Assembly (NCBI GenBank): GCA_035340095.1
Contig: DAORGN010000001.1
Span: 4,395-68,394 of the forward strand
Length of the DNA: 64,000 nucleotides
Source: JAEUKA01 sp035340095
Lineage (GTDB): Bacteria > Myxococcota_A > Polyangia > Palsa-1104 > JAEUJZ01
Direction of reading: 5' to 3'
Of the stretch, positions 7,790 to 16,770 are shown piece after piece. Made by a program: the position numbers and the translations under genes. The notes beneath the pieces are model-generated. The model was not told where the DNA came from. It was given only the letters and a program-made list of their open reading frames with translations, and did no database searches. Within the stretch, counting starts at the first letter, position 1, and every line of letters starts with the position of its first letter.

Positions 7790-9394
7790 CTACGGCGTGC
7801 TTGGTCGAATCAGGATGTAGACGCTGGAGTCGCCGCGCTGGATGAGAAGCACATGACCGCCGGGGCGCGCTTGGCCAAGCAGCTTGGTCGCTTCGTCCAC
7901 CGACTTGACCGGATGGCGATCGACTTCGGCGATCACGTCACCTTGGTGTAGACCGGCCTCGGCGGCTGGGCTGCCTGGCTTGACGCCGCCAATCACCACG
8001 CCTTGACCGCCTTTGATGCCCAGTCGTTCCGCGAGCTGCGGGGTCAGCGGTTGCAGTGCCAGACCCAGTTTGGCCCGCGCTGAGTTTGCATCGTCCGTCG
8101 AACCAGCGCTTTGAGCCGGTGCCTCATCCGAGGGGAGTTCGCCCGCCTTGGCGCTGATTGTGACCATTTTGCCGTCGCGCCAGATTTCCAGTGCAACCGG
8201 ATCACCGACGCGATGGGTCAGCACTTGGCGCTGAACCTCGCGGCTGTTCGCAATCGCTTTGCCGTCGACTTTGGTGATGATGTCGCCGCGTCGCACGCCG
8301 GCTTTTTCCGCCGGACCTCCGCCGGTTAGACCCTGGACGAGCGCGCCTTTTTCCGGTCCGCCCATCGCTTTGGCAAGGTCCGGTTCGTAAGGCTGCATCG
8401 TGATGCCAAGGAACGGACGGTGAACCTTGCCGCTCGCGATAAGTTCGCTGACGACAGGCTTGGCCATGTCCGACGGGACTGCGAAGCCGATGCCGATGTT
8501 GCCGCCGGGCCCCAGGATGGCGGTGTTGATGCCAATCACTTCGCCCGACAGATTGACGAGCGGTCCACCCGAGTTGCCTGGGTTTATCGAAGCGTCGGTC
8601 TGGAGGAAGTCTTGGTAGTTGCTGCGGTTTTCGCCAATGCCCGAGCGGCCTTTGGCGCTGATGACACCGACGGTGACTGTGTGGTCCAGACCGAACGGGT
8701 TGCCAATCGCCATGACCCATTCACCGACGAGCAGTTTTTCGGAATCACCAAGCCGCGCCGCCTTGAGGCTGTAGTCTTTCGGATCGACGCGAATCACTGC
8801 GAGGTCAGAGCGGGAGTCCGTACCGACGATCTTGGCGGGGAGCTCTTTGCCGTCGATGAACTGGACTTTGATGTCATCGGCTTCACCGACGACGTGGTTG
8901 TTGGTCAGGATGTAGCCTTTGGCGTCGATGACCACACCCGAGCCGGCACCGCGCTGGACCGGGCCTTGGCGTTCTTCGGTGCCATCATCCTCGCCATCGT
9001 CATCAGGCATTCCGAAGGGGCTGCCAAAGGGACCAAAGTGGAACGGCAGCTCGCGGCCAAATGGACTGCCGCGGCGCATGACTTTGATCTTTTGCTTCTT
9101 GGCGACGCGGATGGCGACGACGCTGGGGGATACTTGCTCGGCGACTTGCGAAAACGTGCGAGACAAGCTGCGTGCGTCGGCGATCTGGCTTGGGGTGGGC
9201 GGGGGCAGGCTCGGCGCTTGGGTTTGCGGCAACAGCGGGGCGACGGCAGCCGGGGCGGCGGCACCAGGCGCGGCGGCAGATGCTTGCTGATCCCAGCTCA
9301 CTTTGACCTTGGTGCAGGCGACGGTGATAAGTGCCCCGGTGGTAAAGAGGGCGAGGCTGCGGAACAAGCGGAAGGAAGTGGACTTGCCAGTCAT
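7790..9394 (-). CDS. HtrA/Deg-family periplasmic serine protease with two PDZ domains
   Basis: Protein quality-control protease of the cell envelope. The 534-residue product has a hydrophobic N-terminal segment (residues about 9-26) ending in a Cys (Cys27) that may be lipidated, although the residue at -3 is Thr, so the lipobox is poor. An Ala/Pro linker follows. The trypsin-like domain shows His167 in TNNHVV, Asp197 in SRSDLAVI and Ser275 in NPGNSGGPL. Two PDZ domains follow at about 300-400 and 430-525. A Phe/Gly/Asp-rich insert lies at about 108-145. The start at 9394 has a clear GGAGGA ribosome site; a longer ATG start is possible but lacks one. It is a monocistronic unit upstream of nuo. 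Confidence 0.94.
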   Translation of the reverse strand: MTGKSTSFRLFRSLALFTTGALITVACTKVKVSWDQQASAAAPGAAAPAAVAPLLPQTQAPSLPPPTPSQIADARSLSRTFSQVAEQVSPSVVAIRVAKKQKIKVMRRGSPFGRELPFHFGPFGSPFGMPDDDGEDDGTEERQGPVQRGAGSGVVIDAKGYILTNNHVVGEADDIKVQFIDGKELPAKIVGTDSRSDLAVIRVDPKDYSLKAARLGDSEKLLVGEWVMAIGNPFGLDHTVTVGVISAKGRSGIGENRSNYQDFLQTDASINPGNSGGPLVNLSGEVIGINTAILGPGGNIGIGFAVPSDMAKPVVSELIASGKVHRPFLGITMQPYEPDLAKAMGGPEKGALVQGLTGGGPAEKAGVRRGDIITKVDGKAIANSREVQRQVLTHRVGDPVALEIWRDGKMVTISAKAGELPSDEAPAQSAGSTDDANSARAKLGLALQPLTPQLAERLGIKGGQGVVIGGVKPGSPAAEAGLHQGDVIAEVDRHPVKSVDEATKLLGQARPGGHVLLIQRGDSSVYILIRPSTP

Positions 9395-9575
9395 ATCGCT
9401 ACTGTCCTCCAAGAGGTGGGGCGTCCCCAAATCGGAATTGGGACACATCGACCGAAAAGCTAGTTACTGCCTGTGGAACATTCAAGGGGGCGCGGCTATT
9501 CCTAGCGGGCGGAAATTTTGCCAAAAACCGCCGCACGGGCTGTGGGCAGGCTCTTGTCTGATCGGCCCACCGGGG

Positions 9576-10511
9576 CTAGCTGCGACGGAATTGCACCGGC
9601 GGCCAGGCGTCCCCGAGTGCCGACTCGACATCCTCGGGACGCAGGCGCTCACGATTGCTGTAAAGCATGATCGCCCGCTCCAGCACCGCTTCCAGTTCGC
9701 GAAAGTTGCCAGGCCAGTCGTGCCGCTTGAGTAGCGAGAGCGTGTCTTCTTCAACGAGAAACACGCTATCGGGCGAAGCTGGGCTGTTCGCATCGACCAG
9801 CTCGGCGGGGCGTTCGTCGTGGAAGCTGCGCAGGATGCGGTTGCAGATCCACAGCGTCGAGTGCGCGATGTCTTGCGGCCTTTCGCGCAGCGGTGGAACG
9901 TGCAGCACAATCCGCAGGAGCCGATAGGCCAAGTCGTGCCGAAACTGCCCAGCCCGCACTGCCTGTGGCAAGTTTCCGTCGGTCAGCGCAATCAGCGCGA
10001 CGCCGTTTTCCGTCCCCAGCCGGTGCTCTTGCAAGTGTTCATGCAGGCTGCGCTGAACATCGAGCGGCATCACCAGCAGTTCGTCGAGCAAAAGCGATCC
10101 TCCATCGGCTTTCGACAAAAGACCGTCTTCATAGCGACTGCATACTGCTCCGTCGCCGCTCATGTAGGTGTCGGGGCCAAAAAACTGCTTTAGCATTTCC
10201 TCCGACGAACAGCCGGCCAGATGCGCACGAACTTGGGGCGCGCCGCTCGGATGCATCAGTCGATGGAGGAGCTTCGCCAGACCTTCTTTTCCCGTCCCCG
10301 GCTCGCCATAAATCACGACATGGGTTCGAAACGGACGGTCTTGCAACCGCTCGATGACTCGCAGAATGCGCGCCATGTCGGGGTGTGCGTCGGACATGCG
10401 TCCAAACGCCGAAATCCAGGTACTCAGTTGCAGCTCTCCGCCGCCAAAGATCCCGGACGTTTCGTTCGGTATGGCGCTGTGGGATGAAGCGGTCTCGCGC
10501 GCTTTCCTCAT
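9576..10511 (-). CDS. Sigma54-activator-type AAA+ ATPase lacking GAFTGA and DNA-binding domain
   Basis: The 311-residue protein matches the central AAA+ domain of NtrC-type activators: Walker A GEPGTGKE (69-76), Walker B-like SLLLDEL (139-145), the RHDLAYRLL arginine-finger region, PPLRERPQDI and HDWPGNFRELE. The loop that should carry GAFTGA, needed to contact sigma54, reads GDGAVCSRYEDG instead. No receiver, FHA or GAF domain precedes the ATPase and no Fis-type helix-turn-helix follows; the protein ends about 30 residues after the sensor region. It may therefore act on something other than sigma54 holoenzyme, or regulate another activator. It is transcribed divergently from the M14 peptidase gene. 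No strong ribosome site is seen at this ATG. Confidence 0.8.
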   Translation of the reverse strand: MRKARETASSHSAIPNETSGIFGGGELQLSTWISAFGRMSDAHPDMARILRVIERLQDRPFRTHVVIYGEPGTGKEGLAKLLHRLMHPSGAPQVRAHLAGCSSEEMLKQFFGPDTYMSGDGAVCSRYEDGLLSKADGGSLLLDELLVMPLDVQRSLHEHLQEHRLGTENGVALIALTDGNLPQAVRAGQFRHDLAYRLLRIVLHVPPLRERPQDIAHSTLWICNRILRSFHDERPAELVDANSPASPDSVFLVEEDTLSLLKRHDWPGNFRELEAVLERAIMLYSNRERLRPEDVESALGDAWPPVQFRRS

Positions 10512-10556
10512 AAACAGACACGATATCAGAGTGGCGCGGCTCGAAAAAAGCGACTC

Positions 10557-11978
10557 TTGACGCTATGCCGCAAGCGGACTGAGACTGCGAAGACGGTGCA
10601 AAAGCGATTTTTTTCAAGTCGAGCCTGTAAGACGACGCTGCTTGGCTGGGTTCTGGGCCCGATTTTTTCGCTGTGCGGCGTGACGGCTGCCGCCGAGACT
10701 TCACCTGTGGGGCCGGTGCCGCTTACGCCACCTGCACTGCCGACGGAGCCTTTGCGCTACAGCGACGAATGGGTGAAAAAAGAACTGACCGAGCTGCACC
10801 TGCGCTATCCGAAGCTGACCAAGCTGGTGCCGATTGGGAAATCGCACGAGGGGCGACCGCTGTGGGCACTGGCGATTGGTCGCAACCTGAAGCGCCACGA
10901 CGGACGTCCGGCCATTTTGGTGAACGCTGCGCACCACGGCGTCGAGACGTTTTCGATAGACCTGGCGCTCGATGTTGCCGACGTGCTGCTTTTGCGCGCG
11001 GGCGATGACCAGCGACAGGGGCTGCGGATCGATCCGGGCCTGGACAAAAAAGTGCAGCGCTGGCTAAAAGAACTGGTCATCTGGTGCGTGCCCGTCGTCA
11101 ATCCCGACGGTGTTTGGGCATCGCTGCATGGTTTTGTGCGCACCGGACGCAAAAACGGTCGCGACAACAACGGCAACGGCAAGCCGGATCGCGGCGACGG
11201 CGTCGATCTCAACCGCAACTATCCATTTCGCTGGGGCTTTCTTGGCGACAAAGGCAGCTCGCCGCAGCCCGACAGTGCATATTTTCGCGGGCCCGCTGCG
11301 GGATCAGAGCCGGAAACCCAAGCGATTATGCGCCTGGCCGAAAGTGAGCACTTTGCAGCTTCGCTGTCTTTTCATACCGGCAATGTGACGGTGCTCGCGC
11401 CGTATACCATCGACAACGTGCAGAGTCCGACGCCGAACGAAGCGTGGACCGTCGCTGAAGAGCTGGTCGCCGGGCTGCCTCGTCATCCGCAAGGCAAAGA
11501 CATCATCGTCCGTCGCAACATCTATCCCGTCGATGGCACCGATCAGGACTATCTGCGCGGACAGTTTGGTACGCTGGCGCTGCTCGTCGAAGGTGCGCGG
11601 CGTGATCCGACGCAGGCCGAGGCGCGACGCAACGTCGTCTTGGCGATGCGACCGATCTGGACGCGACTTCTCGATCGGTATTTGGATGGTCCGTCGGTGT
11701 ATGGTGTGGTTCGGGATGGCAAAGGGCGTCCGGTCGTCGCGGACGTCAGCATTGTTGAGCAGACGATGGCCGAACAAGAGCACTGGCAGACCCGCTGCCG
11801 CGACGGACACTACGATCGATTTTTGCCAGGGCCAGGGGAATATACGGTGCGGGTGACGGCACCTGGGGTCGCGCCGAAAGATCAGCGGATCAAAGTCGGC
11901 AAAGAACGGCTGCGGATCGATTTTACCGTCGAGGCTGCGGCTTCTTCTGGACAGTGCCCGAAGGAACCACCGGGATAG
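10557..11978 (+). CDS. Secreted M14-family zinc carboxypeptidase with C-terminal regulatory-like domain
   Basis: Predicted exported metallocarboxypeptidase of 473 residues. A basic N terminus and hydrophobic stretch (residues about 26-46, ending GVTAAA) form the signal peptide. Zinc ligands fit His127 and Glu130 in HHGVE and His273 in SFHTG; the substrate-binding Arg is Arg220 in DLNRNY; the catalytic Glu is probably Glu345 in LVEGAR. An Asp/Asn/Gly-rich loop just before DLNRNY (203-215) looks like a calcium-binding loop. Residues about 385-460 resemble a carboxypeptidase regulatory-like beta domain (VYGVVRDGKGRPVVADVSI). A GTG at 10596 is an alternative start that gives a neater signal peptide. 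The 3' end overlaps the convergent S9 peptidase gene by 56 nt. Confidence 0.88.
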   Translation: MTLCRKRTETAKTVQKRFFSSRACKTTLLGWVLGPIFSLCGVTAAAETSPVGPVPLTPPALPTEPLRYSDEWVKKELTELHLRYPKLTKLVPIGKSHEGRPLWALAIGRNLKRHDGRPAILVNAAHHGVETFSIDLALDVADVLLLRAGDDQRQGLRIDPGLDKKVQRWLKELVIWCVPVVNPDGVWASLHGFVRTGRKNGRDNNGNGKPDRGDGVDLNRNYPFRWGFLGDKGSSPQPDSAYFRGPAAGSEPETQAIMRLAESEHFAASLSFHTGNVTVLAPYTIDNVQSPTPNEAWTVAEELVAGLPRHPQGKDIIVRRNIYPVDGTDQDYLRGQFGTLALLVEGARRDPTQAEARRNVVLAMRPIWTRLLDRYLDGPSVYGVVRDGKGRPVVADVSIVEQTMAEQEHWQTRCRDGHYDRFLPGPGEYTVRVTAPGVAPKDQRIKVGKERLRIDFTVEAAASSGQCPKEPPG

Positions 11979-14274
11979 GCTCGGGCAGCGGTGGGGCACC
12001 GGCGCCCGGTTTGACCGCCAGATGGGCCAGCTCGGGACGCAGCACCGCTGAAAACGCACCGACGATGCGTCCCCACAGTCGCTCGGTGACCACTGGATCG
12101 GGAACCATGTGGGTGAGCCCCGGCAGCGGCAGAAGTTCGTGCGGCTTGCCGGCGCGGAACAGTGCTTGGGACAGCTTCAGGCTGTGGAAAAACAGCACGT
12201 TGTCGTCTGCGGTTCCGTGGATAAGCACAAGCGGCCTGCGAAGCTGCGACGCATAGGTCAAAAGCGACGATCGCTCATAGCCGTCGGGGTTTTCCTGCGG
12301 CGTGCTGATGTAGCGTTCGGTGTAACAAGTGTCGTAGTCGCGCCAATCGACGACGGGGGCTCCGGCGACACCGATGTGGAAGACATCCGGCCTGCGCAAA
12401 GCCGCGAGCGCCGCCATATAGCCGCCAAACGACCAACCGAAAATACCGACGCGCGAGAGATCCATCTCTGGATACTTGTCGCCTGCGGCTTGCAGCGCTG
12501 CGACCTGGTCTTCGAGAGGAATGTCGGCAAAATTGCCCGCGATCGCGTGTTCCCACGTCGTGCCGCGTCCCGGCGTCCCGCGTCCGTCGGCCATAAACAC
12601 GATGAAGCCATGATCGGCCAGCCACTGGTCGAGCATGTACATTCCCGCAATCGCCATCACTTGGTTGTGGTGCGGCCCGCCGTAGACATGCACCAGCACC
12701 GGGTATTTTTTCCCCGGCTGGAAGTTGCGCGGTCTGACGAGCAGCGAGCGATAGTTCTGCGTGCCGACCTGCGTCACTTCCAGGTTTGGGACAAACGGCG
12801 GCGTCGTGGACACCGACGGAAGCTCACCAACAACTTGATCGCTTGCTGCGGCTTGGCTGGATTCGGGAACCCGCATCACCACCGTCTTGCCAAGCTGCGT
12901 CGTCGAAAACGAGCTAAGCACATAGACGCCGGGATGTTGTCCGAAGCTGGCCGCGTGATAGCCGCCCGCTTGCGTTAGTCGGAGCGGCACACCCGACAGC
13001 ATCGACACGCGATAGATGTCTTGCTGCGTCGGCTCGTTGCTGGCGGCGTAGCTTATGTAACCGCTTTGCTCATCGACGTGGAGCAGCTTGCGGAAGCCCT
13101 GGCTTTTGTCGACGACCAGGCGCTTTAGTCCACCTTGGTAATCGCGCAGCTCAAGCTCTCTGCTGCCGTCTCGTTCACTGGTCCACAGAAAACCCGAACC
13201 GTCGCGCAGCGGCCTGGGGACATCTTGATCAATGTTGATCCATGCGTCACTGTGTTCGTGCAAAAGCCGCTGGGTCTGCCCCGTTTTTAGATCGACCGTG
13301 ACAAGCTCCAGATCGCGCTGGCTGCGGCTTAGCAGGGTCAAAAGCAGCGGTCCGCCTTCGCGCCAGACCACCGTCGCCAAGTAGGGCAGTTTGTCGCGCT
13401 GCCACTGCACCCACTGGGGCGCGGCCCCCGTCAGGGCGATAAGTCCAAGCCGCACTTCGGCGTTGTCGGTTCCGGCGCGTGGATAGCGATGCGGCTGCGG
13501 CGGCTGCTCGGGATGAAGTGCATCACCTACGTACAGCGTCTCGACCGGCTGGTTGTTTACCTCGGTAAACGCGATCATCGTGCTATCGGGCGACCAGAAA
13601 AAACCCGAAAAACGATGCAGCTCTTCTTGGGCGACAAACTCGGCGCTGCCATAGCTTATGACCGGGTTTGTGCTGTGCATGAGCCGTCGCTCACGCCGCG
13701 TTGCCAAATCCATCACGTACAGGTCACGCCCGCGGACGTAGGCGACGGCTTTGCCGCTTGGCGACAGATGCGGATCGACGATCGGTTCACCGCTGCGCTC
13801 GCTTGGATCGGTGACGGGGGTTATCTCGCTCGAATCGGCGGTCCGCAGCTGATAGGTGTAGAGCTTGCCCGACAGCGGAATCAGCAGAAAGCTGCCGTCT
13901 TTGGACAGCTCGAACGACGTGAATCCGCGCATCGACTGTCGCATTCGTTCGCGTCGTGCTTTTTCTTCGACGGAAAGATGCTCCTCCGCACCTTGCAGAA
14001 GCTGCGCTGGGGACAGCAGCTCTCGGGTTTGTCCCGTCGCTACATCCAGAACGTGGAGCCGCAGCTCGGGCGAAGCCGCCGTGGCGCGCAGAAACAGCAC
14101 TTGCTTGCCGTCGGGCGTCGGGGTTGGACGCATCGGCTTGCCGAGTGAAAAGCCGCGCGTTCTGGCATGCTGGCCCAGATAACCGGGAACAGGACCGATG
14201 GTTTCCGACGGACCGGGCGAAGCGTTGGCTACAGAAGAGAGGGACAGATACAGGAGCAGTGAGGCTCTGCGCAT
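11923..14274 (-). CDS. Secreted S9-family prolyl oligopeptidase (dipeptidyl peptidase IV-like)
   Basis: A 783-residue secreted serine peptidase, probably periplasmic. The N terminus (MRRASLLLYLSLSSVANA) is a signal peptide. Residues about 60-500 form a WD-like beta-propeller of the DPP IV type, with a DPP4-like double-Glu segment VAQEELHRFSGFFWSPD. The C-terminal alpha/beta-hydrolase domain holds the triad: Ser615 in GWSFGGYMA, Asp about 690 in GTADDNV and His722 in GLTHM. A Pro-rich tail ends the protein. The last 56 nt overlap the M14 gene in antisense. The two enzymes could jointly break down peptides, the S9 enzyme releasing N-terminal dipeptides and the M14 enzyme trimming C termini; this is inference. 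Confidence 0.93.
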   Translation of the reverse strand: MRRASLLLYLSLSSVANASPGPSETIGPVPGYLGQHARTRGFSLGKPMRPTPTPDGKQVLFLRATAASPELRLHVLDVATGQTRELLSPAQLLQGAEEHLSVEEKARRERMRQSMRGFTSFELSKDGSFLLIPLSGKLYTYQLRTADSSEITPVTDPSERSGEPIVDPHLSPSGKAVAYVRGRDLYVMDLATRRERRLMHSTNPVISYGSAEFVAQEELHRFSGFFWSPDSTMIAFTEVNNQPVETLYVGDALHPEQPPQPHRYPRAGTDNAEVRLGLIALTGAAPQWVQWQRDKLPYLATVVWREGGPLLLTLLSRSQRDLELVTVDLKTGQTQRLLHEHSDAWINIDQDVPRPLRDGSGFLWTSERDGSRELELRDYQGGLKRLVVDKSQGFRKLLHVDEQSGYISYAASNEPTQQDIYRVSMLSGVPLRLTQAGGYHAASFGQHPGVYVLSSFSTTQLGKTVVMRVPESSQAAASDQVVGELPSVSTTPPFVPNLEVTQVGTQNYRSLLVRPRNFQPGKKYPVLVHVYGGPHHNQVMAIAGMYMLDQWLADHGFIVFMADGRGTPGRGTTWEHAIAGNFADIPLEDQVAALQAAGDKYPEMDLSRVGIFGWSFGGYMAALAALRRPDVFHIGVAGAPVVDWRDYDTCYTERYISTPQENPDGYERSSLLTYASQLRRPLVLIHGTADDNVLFFHSLKLSQALFRAGKPHELLPLPGLTHMVPDPVVTERLWGRIVGAFSAVLRPELAHLAVKPGAGAPPLPEPIPVVPSGTVQKKPQPRR

Positions 14275-14293
14275 AGAGAGGAAACTATCACAA

Positions 14294-14863
14294 TCACTTT
14301 GGGCGCGCCGTTCGCTTCTGGATGGCTTCGCAGATTGGCTCGGGGCGACGCAAGCGGTTCTTCACTTGTTCCTCGCTGACGTTGTACGCGGTCTGGAATT
14401 CGAGGCCGTCTTCGTACAGTTCGTCCCACGATGCTTCGTCTGCGACGTATTGGGCCGGACGTTTGCCTTTGTACACCAAGCGTCCGAGGTTTGCGGCGCG
14501 GGCGCGAAGACCGTTCCACAGCTCGCTGCCGAGATAGCCCGAAAACAGCGTTAGATCGTCGTCGAGCGTGCCAAAGATGTCGTCGAAGCGACTGCGAAAT
14601 CGATCGGCTTCTTCGCTCTTGTCCGCTGCGATGTTCCCGAAGGCAATGCGCAGCAAAAAGACGTCTTCAAGGAAGCGTTCCGGACCGGACCCGTCTTGGT
14701 GCCCGAACGTTTGCACAAGGACACTGGCGGCTTGTTCGCGGATGTTTTGGGGCAGCTCAACGTCGGTGATGACCTCTTGCAGCACTTTCAGGTCAAACGG
14801 CAACGACAAGAGCAAGTCGCAGACCCGTGACAGGAACAGTTGCCCATTCTCGGTGGGGCGCAT
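14294..14863 (-). CDS. Uncharacterised helical protein
   Basis: A 189-residue protein that I do not recognise with confidence. It is charged, with no signal peptide or membrane segment, and looks mostly helical. The stretch ELPQNIREQAASVLVQTF followed by FLEDVFLLRIAFGNI is faintly reminiscent of DUF1232-like proteins, where a similar block follows an Arg-Glu-x-Ala helix, but the match is too weak to name. It lies 19 nt upstream of the S9 peptidase gene in the same direction, so the two may be co-transcribed. Codon use and the acidic middle region support a real gene. Confidence 0.7.
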   Translation of the reverse strand: MRPTENGQLFLSRVCDLLLSLPFDLKVLQEVITDVELPQNIREQAASVLVQTFGHQDGSGPERFLEDVFLLRIAFGNIAADKSEEADRFRSRFDDIFGTLDDDLTLFSGYLGSELWNGLRARAANLGRLVYKGKRPAQYVADEASWDELYEDGLEFQTAYNVSEEQVKNRLRRPEPICEAIQKRTARPK

Positions 14864-14985
14864 GATTTCTCTTACCTGATACCAAGCTAGACTTTCAAGG
14901 ATAGAGACGGAATGCCGGTCTGTCTACGACGGGCTGGACGAGGGCCCCGCTTTTTCTTAGCCTAGAGGAATCACTTGGGGGAGTC

Positions 14986-16770
14986 GTGGACGCCATTGTT
15001 TTGCGCCGGGAATTGGCCTGTGCGACGGCACCGAGCGCGCTTTTTGCCGTTCTTGCCGACACGGATAGGCTGTATCGCACGCTCGGTCAAGTGGCAGTAA
15101 GCCGAGAGCCGCTTTCTGGGGAAGGTTCGGCGCGGTTCCTTTTGCGAGCTCGTGGCGAGGCAAAAGCGATCCCGTTTACCGAAATCCCACCGCAGTGGAG
15201 TCATCCGTCGCTGCTAGTGACAAAACGGGTGCTGCATCAGGGTTTTTTGGCCAGCCTGGCGACGCGATTTACGCTTACGCCGCGCATGCAGGGCACGCAG
15301 CTCCTCATTGAAATGCAGGTCGAGCCGCGGCTTGTGCAGCTTGGCTGGCTGGTGAAGCTGTTCGCGCAGGCGACGCTGTGGCACTTGAGTCGGACGATCC
15401 TGCGGATCGACGACGGAATTCCACGCGGCGAGCCGACGCAGTTTCGTCCGGCGCAGCTTGCTGTCGAACCGCTTCGGCAAGCGCAGCAGCAAACCAAAAC
15501 GCAGCTTCCGCCTGAAGAACAGAGCCAGGTCGACAGTCTGGTCGCACATCTTTTGCGCACCGACGATCTGGATGTCGATTGCCTGCGACTTGGCGGCGTA
15601 AGCGAAGCGCTCGGAGTGCCGGAATCGACGGCGCTGCGGCTGCTTTTGCTCGCGGCTTCTGCTCAGCTTGTGCAGTTTGGTTTCGACGTGTTGTGTCCTT
15701 CGTGTCGCAATCCTGCGGCACAGGTCGATCACCTGACCGATCTGACCGACGAGGCATTTTGTACGCTTTGTGAGCTGCGGATTCCCGTCGAATTCGCGAG
15801 CAATGTTGAAGTGACATTTCGGCCTGCATCGTCGCTGCGCAAGGTTTCACGGCCACTTTATTCAAGCGTCAATCCGGCGACGGCGCAGCATGTGATCACG
15901 CAGCTGGTGTTGCCGGGGACGACCAAGCTGACGATGACGGTGCCAAACGAACCGGGCGAGTTTCGACTTTGGGCGCGGGGCGGGGCAACGGGAACGCTCC
16001 GGGTGACGACGCTTGGACCGAGCCAGGCATCGGTGACCGTGGGTGACACGATGGTTCCCGCCGAGGTCGAAGTCGCGATGGGCGGCACGCTGGAAATTGA
16101 CCACCAGACCGGGCAGGCCAGACACTTTAAGCTGGAGCGACCCGATTGGAAGCAGCAGCGACTCGACGGACATCAGCTTACGCTGCATCCGCTGTTTCGA
16201 CGTCTGTTCCCACATGAACTGCCGAAGCCATCTGTGCAGCTCGCCGTACCGACGGTGGCGCTTTGGCGTTGTCGTTTTGCTTCGCTCGGCGAGCTGTGTG
16301 CTGCGCTCGGTGACAGCGGTGCGTTTCGGCAGCTACAAGACTGTCAACAAGCGATGCGAAAAGCCGTCGATGAAGCCGCAGGTGCAGTGCTGCGCAGCGA
16401 TAGTGATGGACTGACGGTTGCGTTTGCAAGTGGTGCCGTCGCGCTGCGCTGTGCGATTGCGGTCGAGCGAGCGCTGCGGACGCTGCGGGCAGACAATCCG
16501 TTTGCGCATCTGCTTTTGCTCAAGTTCGGTCTGTACCATGGTCCCGCGACGGTGGTTGGCGTCGACAAGCGGCTTGACTACTTTGGTCAAACGGTGGCGG
16601 TTTGTGACCGGATGGTGAGCGAGGCTCATCCGGGCGACATCTTGGTTCCCGCCGAGCTGCTGTCCGATGTGTCGGGGATGGAAGGCATCAAAGCCGGACC
16701 GATCTTTTCCCTGACCGGGCGCGGGCTTTCGTCTCCCGTGGCGGTGTCGCGTCTTACCGTTGAGTCTTAG
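14986..16770 (+). CDS. DUF5939-like protein with zinc ribbon and degenerate class III cyclase homology domain (GTG start)
   Basis: A 594-residue multi-domain protein. Residues about 1-150 look like a SRPBCC/polyketide-cyclase-type lipid-binding fold; residues about 180-235 are helical; CPSCRN with FCTLCEL (about 240-265) forms a four-Cys zinc ribbon. The C-terminal 170 residues resemble class III adenylate/guanylate cyclases, best seen in LKFGLYHGPATVV and KRLDYFGQTVAVCDRMV. The first metal-binding Asp, normally in FSDLKGST, is replaced (FASLGEL). The second position reads SDGLTVAF, so one Asp may remain. Nucleotide cyclisation is therefore doubtful. A GTG start at 14986 follows a GGGGGAG ribosome site. 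The stop overlaps the convergent oxidoreductase gene by 17 nt. Confidence 0.82.
   Translation: MDAIVLRRELACATAPSALFAVLADTDRLYRTLGQVAVSREPLSGEGSARFLLRARGEAKAIPFTEIPPQWSHPSLLVTKRVLHQGFLASLATRFTLTPRMQGTQLLIEMQVEPRLVQLGWLVKLFAQATLWHLSRTILRIDDGIPRGEPTQFRPAQLAVEPLRQAQQQTKTQLPPEEQSQVDSLVAHLLRTDDLDVDCLRLGGVSEALGVPESTALRLLLLAASAQLVQFGFDVLCPSCRNPAAQVDHLTDLTDEAFCTLCELRIPVEFASNVEVTFRPASSLRKVSRPLYSSVNPATAQHVITQLVLPGTTKLTMTVPNEPGEFRLWARGGATGTLRVTTLGPSQASVTVGDTMVPAEVEVAMGGTLEIDHQTGQARHFKLERPDWKQQRLDGHQLTLHPLFRRLFPHELPKPSVQLAVPTVALWRCRFASLGELCAALGDSGAFRQLQDCQQAMRKAVDEAAGAVLRSDSDGLTVAFASGAVALRCAIAVERALRTLRADNPFAHLLLLKFGLYHGPATVVGVDKRLDYFGQTVAVCDRMVSEAHPGDILVPAELLSDVSGMEGIKAGPIFSLTGRGLSSPVAVSRLTVES

Noticed and set aside
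8420..9463. Plus-strand frame of 347 codons
   Set aside because: Antisense of the HtrA gene, whose catalytic triad is clear.
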